64,000 nt of DNA from assembly GCA_009746045.1 (NCBI GenBank), contig RPFO01000079.1, forward strand, positions 2,912,828 through 2,976,827. The letters run 5' to 3'. This DNA comes from Mesostigma viride (lineage: Eukaryota > Streptophyta > Mesostigmatophyceae > Mesostigmatales > Mesostigmataceae). Positions 46,271 to 59,394 of this stretch are shown here, piece after piece. The translations under genes and the position numbers were made by a program. Below the pieces are notes generated by a model, which was not told the DNA's origin, did no database searches, and was given only the letters and a program-made list of their open reading frames with translations. Numbering within the stretch: position 1 is the first letter of the stretch; each line of letters starts with the position of its first letter.

Positions 46271-47171
46271 CTCAACAACCTGCTATCGCTTTCAAAATGG
46301 ACTGTCTGCCTGCCTTAAGCACGCGAGGCAAGCTCCCGAATTCCTGTGGGTTGGCCTGGAGCAGCAGTAACGCGTTTCTGCCGGATCCCTAAGACACGCC
46401 ACGGCCGACGTTCTTTCCAGCTCTAGGAGAGATTATTGATGAACTTTGTTATTCCGTGTTCGTAAACTTACTGCCAAGAATCGAACCACAGACCACGCAG
46501 AGACGGGAAAACTTCCACATCACTCCCTCGATGATGCCAAAATTTGCCATCATCGTTCGGGCTCGCCACGGTCCTGTCTTCCTCCATCCCGCCAAAACGC
46601 GGAGACCAGAAGTCATTAGACAACTACTTCACAGGTAGTGGAGGGTACGAATGTGATACTACTGGCAGCGCACCCGGCCCCCGGGCAGGCGTGGGGGGCA
46701 ACAAGCCAACAACAACCACAACAACAACTCAGTCGGCTTCCAGTCCGGATGACTTGTATCCCGCGCCGCACATGAGCAGCAAAGAGCCGGAATACGGAAT
46801 ACGGTATCGGATGCTACAGTAAGAGATTAGCAGCTGCTTCAGGGGTCAGTCAGTCAATGTCAGTTCTATCCCACTTCAGGGGTGCTTGAAGCTTTGGAGC
46901 CGGGAGGCTTCAGGCTTGCCCAGGTGGCCGGCAGATCACCCCAGCTTGGAGCCTGCGGTGGAACGCGCTGGAAGCGAGTCAAGCGACCCAGAACTTAATC
47001 CCGCCGGGTCAAACTTTTGGGCATTGCCATGGCGGTTGTCGGCTTGTCGCGGCGCCGGGCGGTTGCTAGCCCTTGGTGCGTTGGCGTGGTTTGGCGTGCC
47101 GGATGACGTCGGGCATTGATATTTGCTTTCCGGGGCGAACGCGACCAGCTCGCCATTATAAAGCCACCATT
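46271..47171. promoter_or_regulatory. Divergent intergenic region RBX1/ASD
   Basis: 901 bp between the two start codons, so it must hold both promoters. A minus-strand TTCGATTCTTGG (about 46498-46487) resembles a B box, but no tRNA cloverleaf can be drawn. No defined promoter motif identified. Confidence 0.45.
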
Positions 47172-48350
47172 ATGGCCTCGCTGTCGACGGCATCTTGCGT
47201 TTCAGCTCCCAGTGTTGGCTTGAGGAGGGCTAATCCCGCGCAGCAGCTTCGCCTGTCTGCTTCGCAGCCGGCTGTCCGGTTACATTCTCGAAGAGTGCAG
47301 GTTACACGAATGGGACTTGATCCGAAGGGGCCATCGATTTGCATTACCGGTGTGACGGGAGCCGTCGGGCAGGAGTTTTTGCGGGTTCTTGACGAGAGAA
47401 ATTTTCCTTATTCGAATCTCAAGGTGACTGCCTCGGAAAGAAGTAAGGGCCAGAAGATCAATTTCCAGGGCAGGGAGTACACGGTCGAGGTCGCGGACCA
47501 GAACACTTTTAAGGATGTTGACATCGCCCTGTTCAGCGCCGGCGGCTCCTTGAGCAAGGAGCTCGCCCCCCTCGCTCGCGATGTCGGCTGTATCGTCATC
47601 GATAACAGCTCCGCCTTCCGGATGATTGACGGCATTCCCCTGACCATTCCCGAGGTTAACCCGGAGTCTATCAAGGGCATCAAGGTGGGAACCCGTAAGG
47701 GAGCCATCATCGCCAATCCAAACTGCTCGACCATTATTGCCTTGACGGCCATCAATGTGCTGTACAGGGAGGCGGGCATCAAGCGCATGGTTGTCAGCAC
47801 ATACCAGGCCGCCAGCGGCGCCGGCTACTCCGCCATGCTCGAGTTGCAAAACCAAACCCGGGAGGTACTCGACGGGAAGCCACCAACCATGAAGATTTTC
47901 CCTCAGCAGTACGCCTTCAACCTCTTCTCCCACAATACCAAGATCGGGCCCGAGGGCTACAACGAGGAGGAGCTGAAGATGCTCAAGGAGTCGCGTAAGA
48001 TCTGGAACGACCCCGAGATCCGTGTCGCGGCCACCTGCGTCCGCGTCCCTGTCATGCGCGCGCATGCGGAGAGCATTAACCTGTCCTTCCGCAAGCCTCT
48101 CTCGGAAACACGGGCCCGTGAGCTGCTTCTGAAGGCCCCTGGCGTTGACGTCGTTGATGACCGGGAGAACAACCGCTTCCCTACGCCCCTGCTGGTGTCC
48201 AATAAGGACAACGTTGCGGTTGGCAGGATCAGGTCGGACATCTCGCAGGACAAGGACATGGGCCTGGAGTTGTTTGTGTGCGGCGACCAGATCAAGAAGG
48301 GCGCCGCCCTGAACGCCGTCCAGATTGCTGAGTTGATCCTGAAGCAGTAA
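47172..48350 (+). CDS. ASD: Aspartate-semialdehyde dehydrogenase, plastid-targeted (392 aa)
   Basis: Single exon. The start at 47172 gives a serine/alanine/arginine-rich transit peptide (MASLSTASCVSAPSVGLRRA), and mature homology starts at about residue 55 (ICITGVTGAVGQEFLRVL, NADP-binding Rossmann motif). Catalytic cysteine in IIANPNCSTI; substrate-binding motifs TYQAASGAG and RVPVMRAH are present. An in-frame upstream extension to 47073 exists but is not needed. It reduces L-4-aspartyl phosphate to aspartate semialdehyde, the branch compound for lysine, threonine and methionine, in the plastid stroma. Lacking introns in an intron-rich neighbourhood is notable. Stop TAA. Divergent from RBX1. 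Confidence 0.97.
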   Translation: MASLSTASCVSAPSVGLRRANPAQQLRLSASQPAVRLHSRRVQVTRMGLDPKGPSICITGVTGAVGQEFLRVLDERNFPYSNLKVTASERSKGQKINFQGREYTVEVADQNTFKDVDIALFSAGGSLSKELAPLARDVGCIVIDNSSAFRMIDGIPLTIPEVNPESIKGIKVGTRKGAIIANPNCSTIIALTAINVLYREAGIKRMVVSTYQAASGAGYSAMLELQNQTREVLDGKPPTMKIFPQQYAFNLFSHNTKIGPEGYNEEELKMLKESRKIWNDPEIRVAATCVRVPVMRAHAESINLSFRKPLSETRARELLLKAPGVDVVDDRENNRFPTPLLVSNKDNVAVGRIRSDISQDKDMGLELFVCGDQIKKGAALNAVQIAELILKQ

Positions 48351-48990
48351 GCAAATCAAAGGTGTCAGCAAATCTATGCAGTAAGCAAATCACAGCTGTC
48401 AGCAGACCACAGCCGTGGTTTGTGGCAGTCTGGAAGAAAGGTTGTTTGTTTTGAAATGCATACGTGAAGTGGGACAACCTAACCTGTGCCCACAGTGTGT
48501 GGCTGGCGAGCTAATCCGCGACATGCCTGCAGCGGCCATCGTGCGGTTCTGCATGGAGCAACTGAAAAGTGATTCCCAGTGAATCTTGAATTTTTAATGA
48601 CGGACAGATGTCCGTGAAGGGTAGGGGTTGACTGTTGGTATGACTTGACAAATAAGTGGTAATGGCCACATGCAGTCTTTTTGTTATGAATAAGTATTAA
48701 GTGGGTACAAAACTATGCAGTGGTTTTGGGTTCAGGCGAAAATTCAACACAGAACTTCGTGGTGGCATGATGAGCGCCATGCGGTTGAGGGGAAATTTAA
48801 TGAAGAGCGATTGATAGAAGTGCAACATACCTTATTGTATCATTGAAATCTAGTGACCCCTGGAAATCCCTGGCCTCGTCGTATTATTTGTATTGGCATT
48901 CTCTGAGGTCTTCACATGAAGATCATGTGCAGCAGCGAAGAATAACACTTTAGCAACATCATCTTATTTTGGATTATTAGCTAGACATGT
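48351..48990 (+). other. Downstream region of ASD
   Basis: Contains the ASD 3' UTR, with a short duplication (ATGCAGTAAGCAAATCA after GAAGCAGTAAGCAAATCA). An open frame with an acceptor-like CCCACAG at 48488-48494 encodes GELIRDMPAAAIVRFCMEQL and a stop at about 48580. It looks like a possible last exon, but I cannot link it to a gene. Confidence 0.3.
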
Positions 48991-48997
48991 TGAGTGT

Positions 48998-49509
48998 ATG
49001 CCGTGTAGGTTCAGTGTTGAAGTACGCGCCGAAATGAATAACAGCTGTGAAGACCTTCGCCAGGCACAACAACGGGAGGCCACCGACCGCGCTCGCCGCG
49101 ACTGCCGGGTGGTGCTGCGTCGCTTCCCCCAGAAGCCAGGTGAGACGGCAACCACCCTTAATTGCCGACGAGCTCAAGTAACAGCTCATTACCCCTCATG
49201 GGCCTGGTTGGTAGAACTGCGTGGGTGCCACCGCCTTCCCCACTCACGGGACAAGGCGGTTCCCCCACCAGTCCTGCTCACCTTCCCCTCCCCCGAGGAC
49301 AAGCAGCGGTTCCTTTCTCGTCGCAAGAAGTTGCACAACCTCACCTGGACGGTGGACGACGACCTGACCCCCGCTCAGCAGCAGCAGCGACGCGACCTGT
49401 GGCCAGAATACCTCCGCCACAAGCAATCGACCCCCAGAAGCCCAAGGTGTACTGGAGGGGCGGGGACCTGATGATCAACCACAAGATGTGGACGCCCCCT
49501 GCGGGCTAG
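48998..49509 (+). pseudogene. LINE ORF1 C-terminal fragment
   Basis: Broken frames together encode a LINE ORF1-like C-terminal domain: LLTFPSPEDKQRFLSRRKKL, then DDDLTPAQQQQRRDLWPEYL, then KVYWRGGDLMINHKMW and a stop at 49509. A shorter copy is at 52986-53262. ORF1 proteins bind LINE RNA. Confidence 0.65.
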
Positions 49510-49534
49510 AATAGCTAGTATAATAGCCCTAGGC

Positions 49535-49800
49535 ATATCCTGACCTGGCCTGGCCCTAAGGACATTCCTAAGAAGGTAGGCAAACATGTCATGACCTACC
49601 CACAGCAGTTGATGGCTGACCTAGAGTGGTCCCAGCGCAGTTTGAAAATTGCATTCACTCCCTCTCTCTTGCTTGGACTGCTATATGCAGGACAAGAGGA
49701 GGTGGAAAACCATTGTCCAGGCTCATACGCCCGCCCCTGTGGGCAAGCCCCCCCCCCCCCAAGCGGGAGGGGCGCTTTGCTGAGTAGAATAAGTAGGGTT
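49535..49800 (+). pseudogene. LINE 3' fragment related to 21654-22053
   Basis: Aligns with 21684-21926 (CCTGACCTGGCCTGGCCC onward) but with several indels that break the frame. It follows an AATAGCCCTA joint at 49518 and ends in a CTAGATTAGATTAG 3' UTR remnant. Confidence 0.7.
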
Positions 49801-49844
49801 TTCTAGATTAGATTAGCTTAGAGTTAGACATTTTGCAGGCCGTT

Positions 49845-50937
49845 GCATTGCAGGCCGTGCCCCTGGCCTAGCGATCACGAACGAGCTTGGGGAAGGGGGG
49901 CCGACTAACAAGCAGAATTTACTAGCTGACCTCATTTATGCCGACGACATCACGCTCATCGAGAAGCCGGAGTCTGCCCAACTTTGGCTGGACTGCCTGG
50001 CGCTCGAGGCTCGGGCGGTTGGTCTAGAAATCAGCCCCAAAACGGAGGCCCTGGCCCTCGGCATGGCAGGGCCCCCACCCACACTCCGCCTCTTAGACGA
50101 TGCGGAGGTCAACTACCCTCCTTCAGGCCGCTTCAAGCTGCTCGGAAGTTGGCTTCCCGACTGCGAGGACGACATGACGACACGGATCGGCATGGCGTGG
50201 GCGTACCTCCATGACCACCGCCGCTGGTGGAGCAACCCCGCCCTACCCCGGATCGTCAAGCGTGACCTCTTCAAGGTCGTCATTCTGACGATCCTGACCT
50301 ACGGCGCCGAGACGTGGGCACTGACGCAGGAGCTGGAGCAACGACTCGACGGCGCCGTCACCAAGATGCTGCGCCAGGCCCTTAACATCCCCTTTGGTTT
50401 GCACATTAGTAATGAGGATTTGTACGCTGATTTGCCCTATGTTTCCCACATTATTAGGCACAGGCGCCTGGGCCTAGCCGGGCACCTGGCCCGCACAGAT
50501 CAGGTAGATACATCAGATAGACTAGCTGGCACCAAGCCCGCCCAGCCTGGGCGATATGTCCTCACCTGGCGTGCCCCCGGCCGCGCGCGGCAGGGCCGCC
50601 ACCCGTGGACTTTTCGTGATAGACTCGGCATGGACATGTGCTACACTAGACGTGACGGGCTCACCCCGGGCAGCCTCCTGGTTTGTCTGTAATATGGAGG
50701 CAGATGGTGCGCAAGGATAGATGGCAAGTAGTGATGAAGGAGACCACCCCCAAGCCTGTGGGGGCTCCGCGTGTGACCAAGTATGGCATTCATAGCGATT
50801 CGGGCCGCGGTGCCCACACCCCTGTAACTAGGACCTAGATAGCTTATACCATCCATTCCATCCCATGTTCCCCTCCCACTGAGGACTTATGCTCACGTGA
50901 CGCAGTCACGTGTCTATTAATTAATTAATTAATTAAT
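49845..50937 (+). mobile_element. LINE, 5'-truncated: RT C-terminal half and 3' UTR
   Basis: The open frame starts inside the RT palm with ADLIYADDITLIE, which carries the DD catalytic pair. It continues through the thumb region (GSWLPDCEDDMTTRIGMAW, LTYGAETWALTQEL, ISNEDLYADLPYVSHIIRHR) to a frameshift near 50690. The C-terminus continues in another frame to TAG at 50836-50838. The 3' UTR has a CACGTGAC/GTCACGTG hairpin and ends in a (TTAA)n tail at about 50917-50937. Dead copy of a non-LTR retrotransposon with the same RT type as 63276-64000. Confidence 0.85.
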
Positions 50938-51440
50938 AGAGTTAGATTAGCTCGGTTTCGCGGCTTTGCCCCCCCCCCCTCCATCCATCCACGGGAATAT
51001 GTGCTATACATGTGTTCAGCCCGTCTCACGGTGCGAGACTGAACAAGTCTCGCGTGCAGACACGTGTGTAGTACTCCTACACACAGATCTCGAGTGATTT
51101 ATCTAGTACCAAATCCGAAAGGCTTGCATCACTCCCCGGACAGGAGAACTTTTGCGGATGACTGTAGGTGTAAGTTGGCGATGCCATGGTAACCGGAGAC
51201 GTCCGTCCTATAGTCAGCAAAATTGGTGCGAGAGGTCCCCAGTTCGATTCCGGTCGGATTCATTTGCAGATCGCGTTTTCCGCGTTTTCCGCGGCCCGGC
51301 ACTGAACGCAAAGGTTTTCACCTTTGCGGAGTGTCTGATCAGAATATACATGATCTCCCAACGGAGTCATGTTGTAATTTAATTTAATAGCCCTAAAATT
51401 AAATTAAATTAAATTAAATTAAATTAAATTATAACATGCC
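50938..51440 (+). mobile_element. LINE 3' end with SINE inserted, then an opposed LINE tail
   Basis: CCATCCATCCACGGGAATAT and, after the SINE at 51013-51344, ATGATCTCCCAACGGAGTCA with an AATTTAATTTAA tail form one LINE 3' end (the same end occurs at 61449-61510). A second, inverted LINE tail (AAATTA repeats, then ATAACATGCCTCCGTGGGG) follows at 51393-51450, joined through AATAGCCCTA. Confidence 0.7.
51013..51344 (+). mobile_element. SINE family 1, copy 3
   Basis: 332 bp flanked by an 8-bp duplication TATACATG (51005-51012 and 51345-51352). It landed in a LINE 3' UTR. Highly similar to the copies at 41900 and 42840. Confidence 0.87.
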
Positions 51441-51837
51441 TCCGTGGGGAAAATACAGCAGTAGTAGTGTAAAATAGATAGACCGTGGCCATGTACATGT
51501 ACGCCTCCTAGAGGCACTATCCCAGCTATAAGCCACGCGCTTTACTTAATCATGTACATGTGTGCCTATGATGAGCCACACTCCAGATGATGCCTAGCTT
51601 TATTTAGTTATGCTGTGCCCATGCAGAGAGTTGCTCTCTGCTGAGATGCCACGCTCTAGTTTTGTATATAGCCATGATGATCTTCCCCCTCACAGGCATG
51701 CTCCCCCCCTTACCCGGGCATAGCGTGATAGACCATGAGGGTGCAGGTGCCCTGGTGCACCTAGAGCAGGGGTCCTTTACATCCCCACCCTTGCAGGAAG
51801 CAGCTTAGGATGTATGATAGGCCATATGCCCCCTCTC

Positions 51838-52142
51838 AAGGGCTATGTGCTACATATACTCCCAACGGAGTTATGTTACAATTCAATTCAATTCAATTCC
51901 GTGGGGAGGTCATGTAGCACATATTTCATGATGGATGGGGTGGAGGAAGCCGCGTGATCGGACTATCCTAACTCTATCTAGAAAATCCTAACTACACTAC
52001 TCATCAAAACGCCTCCTCCGCTTGGGGGGAGGTGGCTTGCCCACAGGGTCGGGCGTGTGCGCCTTGACAATCTTCTTCCACCGCGTCTTGTCCTGCATGG
52101 CAGTCCAAAGACGGGAGAGAGAGTGGATGCGGTGCTCAAACT
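51838..52142 (-). mobile_element. Two LINE 3' ends facing tail to tail
   Basis: A + tail (CTACATATACTCCCAACGGA then AATTCAATTC) meets a - tail. The - piece (52142-51890) is a copy of 21775-22045, including the KPPPPKRRRRFDE coding end. Together the tails form a quasi-palindrome around AATTCAATTCAATTC at about 51878-51897. Confidence 0.75.
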
Positions 52143-52762
52143 GTAATAGCCCTAGCTTGTATCTATATTGGTATAGTCACTGCCGCCATGGCAGCCATGC
52201 TTGGAATGTTTGCCACGCTGTGCACATGTGCCACCATACCTAGACACGTGCACCGCTAACACAGGGTACACAACCAGCCCTAGAGCCTTAGCTTAGCCCT
52301 TGTGCAGCCATGCTACGTCCTGGCTATCATCAGATCACTTGCCCACGCTCCTTGATATGATATCAAAGAGACAACCAGCGCAGGCCAGAAATCGGGAGAA
52401 TCCGGACCATGGTAGCTCGAGCCTGCCGTTATCTTTTCCGCGTTTTCGAGTCGTTCAGGATGATGAAGATGAATGGTGATGGAAATGTGTATCCTTGTGC
52501 ATTGAAATTATGGCTGGCTTACGTGTGGAGCGACTAGATGACCTAGACGGTGGGGCTCCTTGATATGATATGCTCACATGGGTTCTATTGCACCCACAGA
52601 ACTTGCCGGATCGTCTACCGTGTCCGATTGCAGCTGTGGCATGCCTCTGGCATGAATGAGAAAGGGGGTCTCTTCCTAGGTTGTGCACATACAGGGATAA
52701 AAGCACTTCGGTGCTCCGTGACTCCCCATGCAACGGGAGCACGAGTGTAATTAAATAATTAA
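52143..52762 (+). mobile_element. SINE family 2 copy, interrupted by family 3
   Basis: 5' part 52143-52363 begins AATAGCCCTAGCTTGTA. Its continuation from 52572 ends in the GTGCTCC...GGAGCAC hairpin and an ATTAATTA tail. The interruption at 52364-52554 is a separate insertion with its own target duplication. Matches 53267-53688 along its length. Confidence 0.8.
52364..52554 (-). mobile_element. SINE-like family 3, copy 2
   Basis: 191 bp flanked by a 17-bp duplication GCTCCTTGATATGATAT (52347-52363 and 52555-52571), inserted in a SINE-2 copy. The orientation sign is relative to the copy at 43712. Confidence 0.85.
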
Positions 52763-52894
52763 TTAGGTGCTGGAATACATATAGCGGTGTGCAGGTGCAT
52801 GCTTTGTGCACCCAGAGCAGGTGTAGTTTACACCCTACCCTTGCAGGAAGCTAGTAGCCAAGAATGTATAAAAAGCCATATGCCCCTTTTCAGG

Positions 52895-53262
52895 GCAGGG
52901 ATATCAAGGAGATGCAACACTCGGGGATATGTGCCACATGTACTAATTGACAACGGAGTTATGTTACAATTTAAATTTATTTTTAATGCCATCGCGGTCC
53001 CCACTCACGGGACAAGGCGGCTCCCCCACCAGTCCTACTCACCTTCCCCTCCCCTGAGCAGCGGTTCCTCTCTCGTCGCAAGCGGTTGCACGACCTCACC
53101 TGGACGCTGGATGACGACCTCACCCCCGCTCAGCAACAGCAGCGACGCGACCTGTGGCCGGAATACCTCCGCCATAAGCAGGACCCCCAGAAGCCCAAGG
53201 TGTACTGGAGGGGCGGGGACCTGATGATCAACCACAAGATGTGGACGCCCCCAGCGGGCTAG
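52895..53262 (+). pseudogene. LINE tail remnant and LINE ORF1 fragment
   Basis: GGGATATGTGCCACATGTAC with an ACAATTTAAATTT tail at 52919-52985 is a LINE 3' end. 52986-53262 encodes the ORF1 C-terminal domain seen at 49230-49509 (LLTFPSPE..., DDLTPAQQQQRRDLWPEYL, stop 53260-53262), with a short internal deletion. Confidence 0.65.
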
Positions 53263-53266
53263 AATA

Positions 53267-53688
53267 GCAATAGCCCTAGCTTGTAACCATTGGCGTCACT
53301 GCCGCTAAGGCAGCCATGCCTAGAATGTTGCCTAGCTGTGCCAACACACCTAGTCACGTGCCGCCAACGCACGGTACACAACCAGCCATAGCCTCAGCCT
53401 AGTCCTAGTACAGCCATGCTACGCCCTGGCCATGTTCAGATTACCTGCCCACGCTCCTTGCTATGATATGCTCACATGGGTCTTATTGCACCCACAGTTT
53501 GCCGGATCGTTAGCCTGTCCTTTTAGCTAGCCGCGCCCGATTGCAGCTGTGGCATGCCTTTGGCATGAAGGAGACTGCATGGGGGTCTCTGCCCTTTCTC
53601 CTGTAGTGCACACACAGGGATTAAAAGCACTTCGGTGCTCCGTGACTCCCCAACGGGAGCACGAGTTTAATTAATTAATTAATTAATC
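53267..53688 (+). mobile_element. SINE family 2, longest copy
   Basis: Begins AATAGCCCTAGCTTGTA and ends with the GTGCTCC...GGAGCAC hairpin and a (TTAA)n tail. About 420 bp, which defines the length of the family. The second half matches 18063-18299 closely. Confidence 0.8.
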
Positions 53689-53759
53689 GCGGCTACTTGG
53701 CGCGATATCGATTGCTAGGACTGACCAAGCTGCTGTTACCAGCGCGGGTGTCTCTGATG

Positions 53760-54085
53760 ATGCAACGATACACAAATGGTTTTCACCTTTGCGGCGTGCC
53801 AAATCAAAATCAGAATACACGTCACACTAGACACTCCCGGCCAGTTAGGCTCGAAACACACGCCCTGATCAAGCATGCTGTTTCCGGCCCCACCGTCTAG
53901 GTCATCTAGTCGCTCTACACGTAAGCCAGCCATATATTTCAATGCACAAGGATACACATTTCCATCACCATTCATCTTCATCATCCTGAACGACTCGAAC
54001 ACGCGGACAAGATAACGGCAGGCTCGAGCTACCATGGTCCGGATTCTCCCGATTTCTGGCCTGCGCTGGTTGTCTCCTTGATACA
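53760..54085. repeat. Mosaic of SINE-1 end and SINE-like family 3
   Basis: 53770-53815 matches the 3' end of SINE 1 copy 1 (ATGGTTTTCACCTTTGCGGC). 53880-54085 matches family 3, including the GTCGCTCTACACGTAAGCC end seen at 52530. Confidence 0.65.
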
Positions 54086-54189
54086 TGTTACAGTACCCTA
54101 GTACCATCGGATATACTATTAATACTATATCCGGCTTGATATTAATACTATCCGGCCCTCGGCCTCTACAGACTCTCAATCTGGCTATG

Positions 54190-54555
54190 ACCGGCGTGGG
54201 ATCCCGACAACACCCAACAACAACAACTGTGCGGTATGTTGGCTCGCACGTGGCTTCGGGCCAGCTAATAAACTTGACAGGTGCCGCTGTACTTGCTTAC
54301 ACTAGCGGGGCCATACAACAGCTAGAGTCACTCAACATGGGTCACCCTCGTGTTGCTCATGGCCTCCAGCAGCGCCACTACATGCGGAAAAGTGTAGCCT
54401 TCAGAAATAACATGCAGCTCACACAATCTGACAGGCCCGACGATGTGCTTCCACGCCAGGGCTGGAGGCATAAGCACAAAAAGAAGCTAGACGTTCTAGG
54501 CAAACGAGAGGCCATGGGAGCAGCGAATGGTTGGCATGACGGAATCGTACCATGA
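54190..54555 (+). CDS. Hypothetical protein (about 121 aa)
   Basis: Open frame with ATG near 54190 (MTGVGSRQHPTTTT...) and stop at 54553-54555. The C-terminal half is basic (GWRHKHKKKLDVLGKREAMG). No family recognised. It directly follows SINE debris, so it may be repeat-derived or an exon of something larger. Confidence 0.25.
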   Translation, partial: TGVGSRQHPTTTTVRYVGSHVASGQLINLTGAAVLAYTSGAIQQLESLNMGHPRVAHGLQQRHYMRKSVAFRNNMQLTQSDRPDDVLPRQGWRHKHKKKLDVLGKREAMGAANGWHDGIVP

Positions 54556-54868
54556 GCATAAAGTATGACTTGATCAGTTGTCCACATTAATCACACTCCT
54601 AGGTAATAAGGGATAGCCCCGAAAACTATGAACACGCCAACCAAAGCCAGGCTATTATGAATAGCCGTTCGACAAGAGGTACCTTTTCCGAGTAAACACG
54701 GTGACTTCTTCAGGGCCATCTTTTGCATCCATCATGGCCTGCTAGCTGGCGGCAAGAGCTACAGGGGGCTGAGGGGCTAGGGTTGGCCGCACCACCAACG
54801 CACCACTATTTACTCTATTAAGTACACAACCACTACTGAGAATGAAATAAGACAAGCAACGGCAGAGG

Positions 54869-58585
<3,717 letters not shown>

Positions 58586-59394
58586 TTTTGCGCCGCCTAG
58601 TGGAATTCACACCCGTCTAAGCCCGTTCAGCATTGCAGGGAACCCTCCATGGCTTGATTTGAGCTAGGAAACCATGGGCTTCTTGCGGAATCATCCCGCC
58701 ATTAACAATTTTGTGGCACCCACAACCAGTGTCGCTAGGGCAGTGGCACGACAGGAGCTGGAGTGAACTGCAATCAGCAACAATGGCATCATCAAGTCGT
58801 TTTGTGGCGTTGGTTTGCAGCCGGACGCTCGGGACGTGCGCTAGTTGGCAGTGACGCGGTTCAAGTGCGTGAAAAAGGTGCCATCCGAAGATACTCCATG
58901 CCGGATTCTGGCATCCGTGATCAAATTTGCAAGCAGATCCTTGTTACCCTGATTGTTGACTGGAGCCTGCTTGGGAGATACCAATGGAGCACCACTGTGG
59001 TCTATAGTAGAAGCGTTTTGTGTACCTTGAGGTACCTTGTGGAATTTGCAAGACGTGTACAGTACAGCGTGGGCAACAACAACAACAACAACAATACCGG
59101 CCGGGGGCCGCAATATTTTGTACACTGTATACGGTACGGTTTTAAGACCCTAGAATCCCAAGGGAGCGCTGTATTCTGGCACCCCTTTGCCCTGCACTTT
59201 GCAAACTGCCAGCCTTGACCGTGACGACATGCGAGCCCAGGCCCCAGTGCTGCAACCCGGCATGGCAGCGAGGGAAGGGCATACATAACCCGAGTTTGAC
59301 ATACCTTTTCGGTTGAAGGGAACGATCTCGCAAAAGCCGAGTTCGAGCAGGCAAGGCAGGTCATTTTAGATCGAAGCGTGCACAGCTACGAAAA
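58586..59394. promoter_or_regulatory. Divergent intergenic region TMEM41/COX6A
   Basis: 809 bp between the two start codons. Must contain both promoters; no specific site recognised. A CAACAACAACAACAACAATA run lies at 59078-59096. ORFs here show no domain. Confidence 0.45.

Noticed and set aside
46470-46510. tRNA gene from TTCGATTCTTGG
   Set aside because: Only a B-box-like stretch; no acceptor stem or anticodon arm can be paired.
47280-48371. 363-codon ORF antisense to ASD
   Set aside because: Shadow of a GC-rich conserved gene on the other strand; the sense protein has all ASADH motifs.
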